Source of the DNA: Paracoccaceae bacterium
GTDB taxonomy: Bacteria; Pseudomonadota; Alphaproteobacteria; Rhodobacterales; Rhodobacteraceae
Length of the DNA stretch: 64,000 bases
Assembly: GCA_947504705.1 (NCBI GenBank)
Contig: CANNIA010000012.1
Location: 33,471-97,470 of the forward strand
Reading direction: 5' to 3'
Shown here: in pieces, positions 25,476-33,557 of the stretch
How the letters are laid out: each line of letters opens with the position of its first letter
Numbering within the stretch: the first letter of the stretch is position 1
Notes under the pieces: model-generated
Told to the model about the DNA's origin: nothing
Databases searched by the model: none
Seen by the model: only the letters and a program-made list of their open reading frames with translations
Program-made: the position numbers and the translations under genes

Positions 25476-27023
25476 ATGCTGGCAGAAAACGACGCCTGGA
25501 TCGAGTTCGAGGGTCAAACTTATCACCTTGCCAACGGAGAGCGTGCACTGGACGCAATGCTGCGCCGGGGCGCACCGGTCACCTTTTCTTGCCGCAAGGG
25601 CACCTGCCAGTCCTGCTTGATGCAGGTTGTCTCGGGCGAGCCGGGTGCCGATGCCGTTGCCAGACTTTCCGAAGATCAACGCCGGTTCGGTTTTTTCCTG
25701 CCCTGCTGCACGACGGCTCCGCACAGGCTGGTGGCGAAACGACCGGACTGGTCACTGATCACCTACGAAGCGCTGGTCATCGACAAGACCGAGCTTGCCC
25801 CCGGCATCTTTCGGCTGCGGCTGGAACCAGGCACCAGCTTTCCCTGGCGGGCAGGTCAGACGGTCGGGTTGATCGGGCCAGACGGAACCCTGCGCAACTA
25901 TTCCATCGCCAGCCTTGGGGATGAGGATTACTACCTTGACCTTCACATCCGCCATTACCCCGGCGGCAAGATCAGCGACTGGGTGGCGAAGACCTTGGCC
26001 AAGGGGAATATCGTCCGTCTGCAGGGGTCTCGCGGAACCTTTCACTATGATCCCGACCTTGCCGAGATGCCGCTTACGCTGGTCGGCACCGGCAGCGGTC
26101 AGGGCGCCGTGCTAGCCGTGGCGCGGGATGCCTTGGCGCAGGGCCACCGCGCGGGCATCCATCTTGTCCTTGGTTCGCAAAAGGCCAGCGGGGTCTATAT
26201 GGCGGACGAAGCCCAGGCGCTGGCCCTGCGGCACCCGTCGCTCCGTGTCTGCATGGCCGCGTCGCGTGAAGACGCCTTTGGCCTGCCGCCCACCCGCGCC
26301 ACAGCGCTCGCCTTTCAGGGCGACATGACGGGTCAGGCCGCCTTCCTGTGCGGTTCGCCCGACATGGTGGAAACGGGACGTGTTGCTGCGCTTGCCCATG
26401 GTGTCGCGCTGAAGGCGATCTTCGCCGATCCCTTCGACCCGCCCGAACCCTATCAGACCACCGAGGCGGCCAAGTTCAACGCACTTGCCCCCCAGCCGGA
26501 GCTTTGGGCGGAACTTGGCAATGGCGAACGGCTGATGGTCATCCTTGCTGACTTCTATACCCAAGTTTACGCCGACCCCCGGCTTGCGCCGTTCTTCTAT
26601 CGCACGACCAAACAGCGATCGATCGAAAAGCAGTTCAGCTTTCTGCGGGATGTGTTTTCCGGCACCAAGGATTTCTTTGGCGAGATGCCGTTCAATTCGC
26701 ACCACTGGATGGTGATCTCGGAGGAGCTTTTCAACTATCGGGAAGAGCTGTTCTTTGCCACCGTCCGCCGCTACGGCATTCCCGAGCGGTTCCTGCGCCC
26801 TTGGGCCGCGCTGCACGAGCTTTTCCGGCGCGAGATCGTCAAATCCGAACCGCGCGGTCTGATCCTGTTCGGGGTCGAACGGTCACTTGAGGGCTATGTG
26901 ACCGAAATTCTGGGCGTGGCCTCGGTCTGCGATGGTTGCGGCGGCGAAATCAATGAGGGCGAGACGGTGCAGATGCAAAAGCGCACCGGCGAAATTTTCT
27001 GCCAAAGCTGCGCGACGCGTTAA
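25476..27023 (+). CDS. Ferredoxin / flavin reductase / truncated haemoglobin fusion protein
   Basis: 515 residues, four parts. (1) About 5-85: plant-type [2Fe-2S] ferredoxin, C39-x4-C44-x2-C47 and C77/C78. (2) About 92-325: FAD/NAD(P)H reductase of the ferredoxin-reductase family, FAD motif RNYSIAS (140-146), nucleotide site GTGSGQGA (204-211), and CGSPDM (292-297). (3) About 335-470: truncated (2/2) haemoglobin, with helix B FYTQVYADPRLAPFF (likely Tyr361 at B10) and proximal His409 in NSHHWMVI. (4) 485-512: two CxxC pairs (CDGCGG, CQSC), a zinc-ribbon-like tail. An NAD(P)H-flavin-iron-sulfur-globin chain suggests NO or O2 chemistry like flavohaemoglobin; this is inference. AGGGGG precedes the ATG. 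dinB is divergent upstream; a WYL regulator overlaps its 3' end by 4 bp. Confidence 0.9.
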   Translation: MLAENDAWIEFEGQTYHLANGERALDAMLRRGAPVTFSCRKGTCQSCLMQVVSGEPGADAVARLSEDQRRFGFFLPCCTTAPHRLVAKRPDWSLITYEALVIDKTELAPGIFRLRLEPGTSFPWRAGQTVGLIGPDGTLRNYSIASLGDEDYYLDLHIRHYPGGKISDWVAKTLAKGNIVRLQGSRGTFHYDPDLAEMPLTLVGTGSGQGAVLAVARDALAQGHRAGIHLVLGSQKASGVYMADEAQALALRHPSLRVCMAASREDAFGLPPTRATALAFQGDMTGQAAFLCGSPDMVETGRVAALAHGVALKAIFADPFDPPEPYQTTEAAKFNALAPQPELWAELGNGERLMVILADFYTQVYADPRLAPFFYRTTKQRSIEKQFSFLRDVFSGTKDFFGEMPFNSHHWMVISEELFNYREELFFATVRRYGIPERFLRPWAALHELFRREIVKSEPRGLILFGVERSLEGYVTEILGVASVCDGCGGEINEGETVQMQKRTGEIFCQSCATR

Positions 27024-27724
27024 TCCTGACGCGCCTTGGTGCCTTCCTCGCGCAACCGCTCCAGATAAGCGCGCAACAGGGGCACGCGGCTGGGACGAAA
27101 GCTTTCGTTTGCCAAACAGACATCCTGCATCTGGGCCAACTTGAAGCGGCGGAAATCCTGACGCAGGCAGCAGAAGGCAAGGCAGATGACTTCACGGTCC
27201 AGAAACACCGTGCCCAAGGGCCATATCCGCCGCTTGGTCTGCCGCCCCAACAAGTCGCGATAGCTAAGGTCAACTGCCTGCTCCTCCCATGCCGCTTCGC
27301 GCAGCAAATGCAGATGCGGCGGCGCAGGTTTGCGCGGCTCATAGCGATAAGATCGGCTGACCGCATGGATCGCTTGCCGCTGCACCCGGTCAGGCAGGGT
27401 GGCGATGATCTTCGCCTGCGCTGCTGTGGCGGCCTTGGCCAGCATCGGATCGCCCGACAGGGTCACCTCGGCCAGACCAAGCACCAGCGCCTCGACCTCC
27501 AGCCTTGTGAACATCTGCGGCGGCAGGGCCGGGTCTTCGGTCAGGGTATAGCCCAGACCGGCCTCACCATCGATCAGCGCACCACCCGCCCGCAGGGCCG
27601 CGATGTCGCGGTACATCGTGCGCGGCGAAACCTCGGTCTCTTCGGCCAGCCGTTCGGCAGTCACCGGCTGCGGCAGGGCGCGCAGGGCGGCAAGCAGGCG
27701 AAACAGGCGGTCGGCGCGGGGCAT
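27020..27724 (-). CDS. WYL-domain transcriptional regulator (YafY/DeoR type)
   Basis: 234 residues. N-terminal winged helix-turn-helix (RLFRLLAALRALPQPVTAER, recognition region VSPRTMYRDIAALR) and a WYL domain (AVDLSYRDLLGRQTKRRIWPLGTVF) with a C-terminal extension. Such regulators bind a ligand or nucleic acid through the WYL part. It is divergent from the GST gene at 27839 and the shared 114-bp gap contains direct repeats, so it probably controls that GST. It ends convergently with the globin-fusion gene. Confidence 0.9.
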   Translation of the reverse strand: MPRADRLFRLLAALRALPQPVTAERLAEETEVSPRTMYRDIAALRAGGALIDGEAGLGYTLTEDPALPPQMFTRLEVEALVLGLAEVTLSGDPMLAKAATAAQAKIIATLPDRVQRQAIHAVSRSYRYEPRKPAPPHLHLLREAAWEEQAVDLSYRDLLGRQTKRRIWPLGTVFLDREVICLAFCCLRQDFRRFKLAQMQDVCLANESFRPSRVPLLRAYLERLREEGTKARQD

Positions 27725-27772
27725 GTGTCGGGGTCCTTTGGGCCGTGGGCAGGGACACTATGGCAGCATCCT

Positions 27773-27793
27773 CCTGACAGGAACTGACAGGAG
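27773..27793. promoter_or_regulatory. Candidate operator: direct repeats CTGACAGGA
   Basis: CCTGACAGGAACTGACAGGAG: two direct copies of CTGACAGGA, 10 bp apart centre to centre (one helical turn), in the gap between the WYL regulator and the divergent GST. It lies 46 bp before the GST start. The one-turn spacing suggests a binding site for the neighbouring regulator; inference only. Confidence 0.45.
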
Positions 27794-27838
27794 ACCACCA
27801 GCATAAGCACCCCATCCGGCACAGCAAAGGAGAGAATG

Positions 27839-28462
27839 ATGCTGAAACTGGTCCACGCCCCGATGTCGCGGTCTTCGCGGATCCTGTGGCTGATCGAAGA
27901 GATGGGGATCGCCGACAAGGTCGATCTTCAATGGGTGAACATCCGCCGTTTCGACGGCTCGGGCGCACGGGATGCGGCGAACCCGCACCCGGAAGGCAAA
28001 GTGCCGATGTTGTTTCACGAGGCCGCGGATGGAGCCTCGACTGTGATGGAAAGCGGGGCGGTGATGCTGTACCTGACCGCGCTTTTCCCCGACAGCGGCA
28101 TGGCCCCCAAACCCGGTACGGCAAAGCGTGGCGAATTCCTGACTTGGCTTTTCTGGTATGGCTCGGTGATGGAACCGGTCCTGACGCTGGCCGCAGCGGG
28201 GATCGACCATCCCTACCTGACCGCAGGCATTCGCGGCGTCCCAGAAGTGAACGCGCGGCTGCATGCGGCCTTGGAAAAGGGCCCGTGGCTGCTGGGCGAC
28301 CAGTTCAGCGCGGCGGATCTTTTGTGCTTTTCGCCCTACAATTGGTTCAAGGACGCCACGCCCGATGACCCCCTGATCCGCGACTGGGTGGCCCGCTGCC
28401 TTGCACGACCATCGGTGGCCAAGGTCACGCTGCAGGATCAGGCGATGCAGGCGGCGGCCTAA
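27839..28462 (+). CDS. Glutathione S-transferase family protein
   Basis: 207 residues. Thioredoxin-like N-terminus with the SRSSRILWLIEEMG motif (Ser-Arg-Ser as the likely glutathione-activating region), GKVPMLF with cis-Pro, and MESGAVMLYLT (gamma-Glu site), then a helical domain ending in GPWLLGDQFSAADLL, a GST N-capping signature. Start 27839 has AAGGAG 6 nt upstream; 27836 is also possible. Probable target of the divergent WYL regulator. The 3' end overlaps the convergent EamA gene by 38 bp. Confidence 0.87.
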   Translation: MLKLVHAPMSRSSRILWLIEEMGIADKVDLQWVNIRRFDGSGARDAANPHPEGKVPMLFHEAADGASTVMESGAVMLYLTALFPDSGMAPKPGTAKRGEFLTWLFWYGSVMEPVLTLAAAGIDHPYLTAGIRGVPEVNARLHAALEKGPWLLGDQFSAADLLCFSPYNWFKDATPDDPLIRDWVARCLARPSVAKVTLQDQAMQAAA

Positions 28463-29342
28463 GCCGCGACATCTGCACGGCAAGGATACCTGCCATCGCG
28501 ATCAGCACTCCGGCAATGTCGGTCTTGCTGATCGCTTCGCCCAGCAGCATCGCCGAGATTGTGACGCCAAAGAACGGGTTCATGAAGTGAAAGGTCGAGG
28601 CACGGACGGCCCCCACCCGTTTCACCAGCGCGAACCACAGGATCGTGGCGGTCAGGCCGGGGATGAAGATCTGATAGACGAACGCCAACAGCAGCGGCAG
28701 ACTGGGCGTAACATGCCAAGGCTCGGTCACCAGCGCCGCCACGGCAAGCGCAGCTGAGCCGACCCACATCTGCAACCCCACGACCATCAGCAGGTTCCCT
28801 CCGGCGGAAACCGAGCGCACCGTTAGCGTGGCAACCGCCAGCGCAGTCGCGCCAATGACGCAAAGTGCGATCCCCATCGGATCAGCCCCCCCAGTCACCC
28901 GTGTTCCCATCACCAGCGCCACCCCAGCAAAGCCAAGGGCAAGGCCAAGCTGGCCCAAGGGCGGCACCCGGTCGCGCCCCAGAGCCCAGCCAAGTGCTGC
29001 GACGATCAGCGGCATCGACGAGGCGATGATCGAGGCGACTGAGGCTTCGACCCACTGCAGCGCGACGAAGTTCAGGCCCAGATACAGCGCGTTCTGGCAG
29101 AGGCCAAAGACCATGACCGACAGTGCGATGGGACGCGTCAGCCGCCAGCTTTGACCCAAAGCGCGCGCGACGATTACCGCGATCAGGCCGGAAATCGCAA
29201 AGCGGATCGTCAGTGCCCACAGGGGCGGCGCATAGGTCACGATCACCCGCGCCGTGGCGAAGGCCGAGGACCACATGACGGAAAAAGCCATCCCCATGCC
29301 AAGGGCTGCAAGATCAAGGCGTGGGGCGGATTGGCTGGACAT
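28425..29342 (-). CDS. EamA/DMT-family transporter
   Basis: 305 residues with ten predicted membrane helices in two five-helix EamA halves (first from MGMAFSVMWSSAFATARVIV, second from MGIALCVIGATALAVATLTV). The end-of-domain GVALVMG and ...LIAMAGILAVQ patterns are typical. Drug/metabolite exporter superfamily; substrate unknown. Convergent overlap with the GST gene; the VOC gene follows upstream on the same strand after 42 bp. Confidence 0.88.
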   Translation of the reverse strand: MSSQSAPRLDLAALGMGMAFSVMWSSAFATARVIVTYAPPLWALTIRFAISGLIAVIVARALGQSWRLTRPIALSVMVFGLCQNALYLGLNFVALQWVEASVASIIASSMPLIVAALGWALGRDRVPPLGQLGLALGFAGVALVMGTRVTGGADPMGIALCVIGATALAVATLTVRSVSAGGNLLMVVGLQMWVGSAALAVAALVTEPWHVTPSLPLLLAFVYQIFIPGLTATILWFALVKRVGAVRASTFHFMNPFFGVTISAMLLGEAISKTDIAGVLIAMAGILAVQMSRLRPPPASPDPAA

Positions 29343-29384
29343 GGCCCCTGTGTCGCAGGTCGCCCAGATCGGAGCAAGAGGGCG

Positions 29385-29744
29385 TCAGGCCGGCGGCTGC
29401 CACAACTCGATCGGCGTGCCTTCCGGGTCGTGGATGCGGGCGAAGACGCCATAGGACCCATCTCCGTCCCACTCCGCCCGCGTCTCGACCGCGATGCCAG
29501 CGGCCTGCAAGGCGGCGATCAAGCCGGGCAGATCATCGACCCGCAGGTTCAGCATCCAGTGCTTCTCTGCCGGAAAGTAATCGGTGTCGGCAGCGAACGG
29601 GGAAAACACTGTTGGCCCGGCTTCTTGCATCCAGACCGCGACATCCGGCTGGGTGATGCCAAGATGCCGCTGATACCAGTCAGCAGTCGCCGCCGGATCC
29701 CGCACCCGAAAAAAGATGCCGCCTATCCCCGTAACCTTGGCCAT
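29385..29744 (-). CDS. VOC-family (glyoxalase/bleomycin-resistance fold) protein
   Basis: 119 residues, one vicinal-oxygen-chelate unit: GIGGIFFRVRDPAATADWYQ, WMLNLRVDDLPGLIAAL, and the closing IHDPEGTPIELWQP with the metal-ligand Glu. ATG at 29744 (MAKVTGIGG) fits the family start. Enzyme activity cannot be told from sequence. On the same strand as HU upstream, separated by HU's terminator. Confidence 0.82.
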   Translation of the reverse strand: MAKVTGIGGIFFRVRDPAATADWYQRHLGITQPDVAVWMQEAGPTVFSPFAADTDYFPAEKHWMLNLRVDDLPGLIAALQAAGIAVETRAEWDGDGSYGVFARIHDPEGTPIELWQPPA

Positions 29745-29759
29745 CCCAAACCTCCAATG

Positions 29760-29792
29760 CAAAAGGGCCGCCCCACGGGCGACCCTTTCACA
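29760..29792 (-). terminator. Rho-independent terminator after HU
   Basis: On the minus strand: AAAGGGTCGCCC, short GTGG loop, GGGCGGCCCTTTTGC. Stem of about 11 pairs with one mismatch and a short T-run. It lies 22 bp after the HU stop. Confidence 0.7.
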
Positions 29793-29813
29793 AATTCAGG
29801 TCGTCGCGAAGGC

Positions 29814-30101
29814 TTAGCCGTTCACGACATCCTTCAGCGCCTTTGCGATGGCGAACTTGACTTGGCGGTCAGCGGGCTTTTTCATCTGCTCGCCCGTTGC
29901 CGGGTTGCGCACCATCCGCTCGGGGCGGGCCTTGCAGGCCACCTTGCCGAGGCCGGGCAGCGTGATCGAGCCACCGGCAGCCACTTCCTTTGCCACAACC
30001 GCAGCGATGCCATCCAAAGCGGCATTGGCGGTCTTCTTGTCAGAGCCCATGGCTTCGGCCAGAGCAGCGACGAGCTGGGTCTTGGTCATCGGTTTGGACA
30101 T
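29814..30101 (-). CDS. HU/IHF-family DNA-binding protein
   Basis: 95 residues from MSKPMTKTQLVAALAEAMG. The bacterial histone-like fold is clear: TLPGLGKVACKARPERMVRN (beta arm; usual GRNP reads VRNP) then PATGEQMKKPADRQVKF and a C-terminal helix. It bends and compacts DNA as a dimer. The start at 30101 fits the HU start; longer frames add non-family sequence. The SD is weak (AAGGGATGAACC). Followed by its own terminator. Confidence 0.92.
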   Translation of the reverse strand: MSKPMTKTQLVAALAEAMGSDKKTANAALDGIAAVVAKEVAAGGSITLPGLGKVACKARPERMVRNPATGEQMKKPADRQVKFAIAKALKDVVNG

Positions 30102-30359
30102 TGGTTCATCCCTTATGTTGTTCTTAGCAAGTAAACTGCCCACGAAAATCGGGCCAACTGTTTCGTAGAAACGAGTCCTCTCCCCAGACACACAGTTTTC
30201 TGCCGAAGATCAAGCACAGAACGGCGAAAAGGCCAAGAAACGGGCAGTTTTCGCCGATTCAAAGCGTGTCAGGCTTCGATGGAATCGAAAATCGCTGCCT
30301 CTCGCCTTCGCTCGACCGCGTTTTCCGATAGGTGCGTTTCAATCAAAACCGGACAGTCT

Positions 30360-31832
30360 CTAAAGGAACGCCGTCTCTTCAAAGCTGCGCAGTTTCCGGC
30401 TGTGAAGGCGCGATATCGGCGTCTCGCGCAGCCGTTCCATCGCGCGGATACCGATCTGAAGATGACGGCTGACCTGCGTCTTGTAAAAGTCGCTGGCCAT
30501 GCCGGGCAGCTTCAACTCGCCATGCAAGGGCTTGTCGGACACGCACAATAGCGTCCCATATGGCACCCGGAACCGGAACCCGTTGGCGGCAATCGTGGCG
30601 CTTTCCATGTCCAGCGCCACCGCGCGGGACTGCGACAAGCGGCGCACGGGGCCGGACTGGTCGCGCAGTTCCCAGTTGCGGTTGTCGATGGTGGCAACCG
30701 TGCCCGTTCGCATGATCCGCTTCAGCTCATAGCCTTCCAGCTGCGTGACTTCCGCCACGGCCTTTTCCAGGGCGATCTGGATTTCCGCCAGCGCCGGGAT
30801 CGGCACCCAGACCGGCAGGTCATCATCCAGCACATGGTCATCGCGCAGATAGGCGTGGGCAAGAACGAAATCGCCAAGGGATTGCGAGTTCCGCAGTCCC
30901 GCGCAATGCCCAACCATCAGCCAGGCATGTGGGCGCAAGACGGCGATATGGTCAGTCGCGGTCTTGGCGTTCGACGGCCCGACGCCGATGTTGACCAGCG
31001 TGATCCCCTGCCCGTCCGCCCGCTTCAGATGATAGGTCGGCATCTGCGGCAGTTTGGCCACCGGCTGCAGCGCCCCGTCAAGCGTGGTGATCAGCTGATT
31101 GCCGGTCGCGACAAAGGCCGTGTAGCCCGAAGCGGGGTCGCCCAGCATCGCCCGGGCATAGGTCTCGAACTCATCAACATAGAACTGGTAGTTGGTGAAC
31201 AGAACGTGGTTCTGGAAATGCTCGGGGTCGGTCGCGGTGTAATGCGACAGCCGGGCAAGGCTGTAATCCACCCGCTGCGCCGTAAAGGGCGCCAAGGGGG
31301 CCGAGCCATCGGCGTAACGGGTCAAAGTGCCGTTCACGATATCGTCGTTCGTGGTGGCAAGGTCCGGCACGTCGAACACGTCACGCAGACTGAACTCCAT
31401 CACCCCATCCTGTGGCACGGCCTGCCCGGCCATGGCGAAATGGATCGGGATCGGCGTATCCGACGGCCCGATATCCACCGAAACACCGTGGTTCTCGATC
31501 AAGAGCGAGATCTGCTGGATCAAGTAGTTGCGAAACAGGTCCGGCCTTGTGACCGTGGTTGCATAGGTGCCAGGGCTGGCCACATGGCCAAACGAAAGCC
31601 GCGAGTCGACCTTGTCGAAGCTGACGACCGTCAGCCGGATTTCCGGGTAATAGGCGCGGACCCGCTGGCCCGGATGACCCTTGGCAATCGTCCGGGCGAA
31701 TTCCTGCGCCAGAAAGCCGGTGGCTTCGGCGTAAAGCACCTCCAGAAGATCAACCGCCGCCGTGGCATCGGTAAAGCTTTGATGCGGGCGGGCGGGCGGG
31801 CTAAGCGTGTCGGTCTGGGGCTCGTCTTGCAT
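30360..31832 (-). CDS. amn: AMP nucleosidase
   Basis: 490 residues, close to the E. coli Amn length of 484. N-terminal Amn-specific region (YPEIRLTVVSFDKVDSRLSF), then the nucleoside-phosphorylase-like core (TLVNIGVGPSNAKTATDHIA, WLMVGHCAGLRNSQSLGDFV, and VALDMESATIAANG with the conserved Glu, then LLCVSDKPLHGELKLPG). It splits AMP into adenine and ribose 5-phosphate to control purine pools. ATG at 31832 has GCAGGACGAG upstream; 31859 has none. Single gene; the methyltransferase gene lies 79 bp upstream on the same strand. Confidence 0.94.
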   Translation of the reverse strand: MQDEPQTDTLSPPARPHQSFTDATAAVDLLEVLYAEATGFLAQEFARTIAKGHPGQRVRAYYPEIRLTVVSFDKVDSRLSFGHVASPGTYATTVTRPDLFRNYLIQQISLLIENHGVSVDIGPSDTPIPIHFAMAGQAVPQDGVMEFSLRDVFDVPDLATTNDDIVNGTLTRYADGSAPLAPFTAQRVDYSLARLSHYTATDPEHFQNHVLFTNYQFYVDEFETYARAMLGDPASGYTAFVATGNQLITTLDGALQPVAKLPQMPTYHLKRADGQGITLVNIGVGPSNAKTATDHIAVLRPHAWLMVGHCAGLRNSQSLGDFVLAHAYLRDDHVLDDDLPVWVPIPALAEIQIALEKAVAEVTQLEGYELKRIMRTGTVATIDNRNWELRDQSGPVRRLSQSRAVALDMESATIAANGFRFRVPYGTLLCVSDKPLHGELKLPGMASDFYKTQVSRHLQIGIRAMERLRETPISRLHSRKLRSFEETAFL

Positions 31833-31911
31833 GGTCTCGTCCTGCGAATGATCCGGCATATAACCCGAAACCGCCTGCCCTTCGCAAGTGAAGCGATTGT
31901 GACAGGCCGCC

Positions 31912-32559
31912 TTAGTCCGCCCGGAAAACCGCAATTGCCGCCCGGTCGCCCGCATGGTCGGCATCAACCGAGGCGGCCGCCGCGCAAAAAACCTGAGCCT
32001 CGATCAGTTGCAGATCGTGGATCTTGCCCTTGTCGGCAAGGTCCTGCATCGCGCGGTCGAACCCGGCCCCGGTCCAGACCCGCAGGTTGATCGACAGCGC
32101 AAAGACCGCGCCGGGCAGCGCCACAGCCAGAAGGTTCGGAAGCGCCCCTGGCCCCACATGACCCGCCGTGAAAGTGCCGGAGCTGACGACGCCATGATAT
32201 GCGCGGGGCAAGGCGATTGCCTTGGTCACATCCACCTGATGCAAGCCGCTGTAAATGCCCTTTTCCCGCTCCCGCCCAAGCATGTCAGGCGAGAAATCGG
32301 CGGCGTCGATGTCACCCTGAAACCCCATGTCGCGCAGTCGTTCCGCCAAAAGCCCGGTTCCAGCACCGACATCAAGCACCGGCCCCAGTTCTGGTCCCTG
32401 CCCCTTGGCTCCAAGAAAGGCTGCGGCGACATGCGCAGGTAGGCGATAATCCATGTCGGCGGCAAAGCCCCCGTCATAGGTCGCGGCCCAGGCGCGATAA
32501 TAGGCAAGGCAGTCTTCCGGGCTGATCAGCCCCAAGGCACCCATCAATCCCTGTGACAT
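31912..32559 (-). CDS. Class I SAM-dependent methyltransferase
   Basis: 215 residues. SAM-binding motif I VLDVGAGTGLLAERL (about 61-75), motif II acidic IDAADFSPDMLG, and a post-I GVVSSGTFTAGHVG region. A short lid region precedes (CLAYYRAWAATYD). The substrate is unknown; related proteins include UbiE/trans-aconitate-like methyltransferases. ATG at 32559 (MSQGLMGALG) has AAGGG upstream. Divergent from the NAD-dependent epimerase gene, with repeat copy D in the gap. Confidence 0.82.
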   Translation of the reverse strand: MSQGLMGALGLISPEDCLAYYRAWAATYDGGFAADMDYRLPAHVAAAFLGAKGQGPELGPVLDVGAGTGLLAERLRDMGFQGDIDAADFSPDMLGREREKGIYSGLHQVDVTKAIALPRAYHGVVSSGTFTAGHVGPGALPNLLAVALPGAVFALSINLRVWTGAGFDRAMQDLADKGKIHDLQLIEAQVFCAAAASVDADHAGDRAAIAVFRAD

Positions 32560-32592
32560 TATGCAGCCCTTTTTTCTCAGCATGAGCCCCGC

Positions 32593-32614
32593 GCACCCCT
32601 ACCGCAAGCCCTTG
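32593..32614 (-). repeat. Dispersed intergenic element, copy D
   Basis: On the minus strand CAAGGGCTTGCGGTAGGGGT, resembling the second block of copies A and B. It lies in the gap of 87 bp between divergent genes. Identity beyond CAAGGGCTTG is weak, so this member is the least certain. Confidence 0.35.
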
Positions 32615-32646
32615 CACCCGACCGGCCCTGCCCCGATAACTCACCC

Positions 32647-33525
32647 ATGTCCACACTTCTCTCTCTTGGCCATGGCTACTCCGCCCGCGCCTTTGCCCGC
32701 CTGCTGGTCCCCTTGGGCTGGCGGGTGATCGGCACCACCCGCAGTGCGACCAAGGCCGAAGCCTTCCGCGCCGAAGGGGTCGAGCCTCTCCTCTGGCCCG
32801 GCGACCTTGGCCCCGCCTTGGCCGATGCCACCCATATCCTCGCCTCCGCAGCCCCCGACGGGCAGGGTGACCCTTTCCTTCGCGCTGTTCCAGACCTCGC
32901 GCGGTCCAAGGCCGCGTGGGTCGGCTATCTCTCCACCACCGGCGTCTATGGCGACCATCAGGGGGGCTGGGTGGACGAAACCACCCCCCTCACCCCGGCC
33001 TCCGAGCGCGGCAGGCAAAGGGTCGTGGCCGAAAGCCAATGGCGTGCGACCGGCCTGCCCGTCCACATCTTCCGGCTGGCTGGCATCTATGGCCCCGGCC
33101 GCGGCCCCTTTGAAAAGGTCCGTGACGGCACCGCACGGCGCATCATCAAGCCCGGTCAGGTCTTTGGCCGCATCCATGTGGGTGACATCGCGCAGGTCCT
33201 GAATGCCTCGATCCGCCGCCCGAACCCCGGCGCGGCTTACAACGTCTGCGACGACAACCCCTGCCCGCCAGAAGAGGTGCTGTCCTACGCCGCCCAACTC
33301 CTCGGCCTGCCCGACCCACCCGCAATCGACTTCGACACCGCCGAAATGACCGAAATGGCCCGCAGCTTTTATGGCGAATCAAAGCGCACCCGGAACACCC
33401 TGATCAAGACCGAGCTTGGGGTGAAACTCCTCTACCCCGACTATCCCACCGGTCTGCAGGCGCTTCTGGCGGAAGAAACTGCTTCAGCCGCAGCGCCCCT
33501 TTCCGGCTCGGGCCGACACCGCTAG
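32647..33525 (+). CDS. NAD-dependent epimerase/dehydratase-like protein (YeeZ type)
   Basis: 292 residues. Rossmann start LLSLGHGYSARAFARLL (GxGxxxxxx variant), then YLSTTGVYGDHQGGWVDE, in which the SDR Tyr lies within GVYGD, and RLAGIYGPGR. The YeeZ-like subgroup has this short N-terminus and lacks the usual YxxxK. Cytoplasmic; substrate unknown. It is followed after 32 bp by the FAH-family gene on the same strand, so cotranscription is likely. Confidence 0.82.
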   Translation: MSTLLSLGHGYSARAFARLLVPLGWRVIGTTRSATKAEAFRAEGVEPLLWPGDLGPALADATHILASAAPDGQGDPFLRAVPDLARSKAAWVGYLSTTGVYGDHQGGWVDETTPLTPASERGRQRVVAESQWRATGLPVHIFRLAGIYGPGRGPFEKVRDGTARRIIKPGQVFGRIHVGDIAQVLNASIRRPNPGAAYNVCDDNPCPPEEVLSYAAQLLGLPDPPAIDFDTAEMTEMARSFYGESKRTRNTLIKTELGVKLLYPDYPTGLQALLAEETASAAAPLSGSGRHR

Positions 33526-33557
33526 TCTGACCCCAATCCAACCCGAAGGACCTGCAC

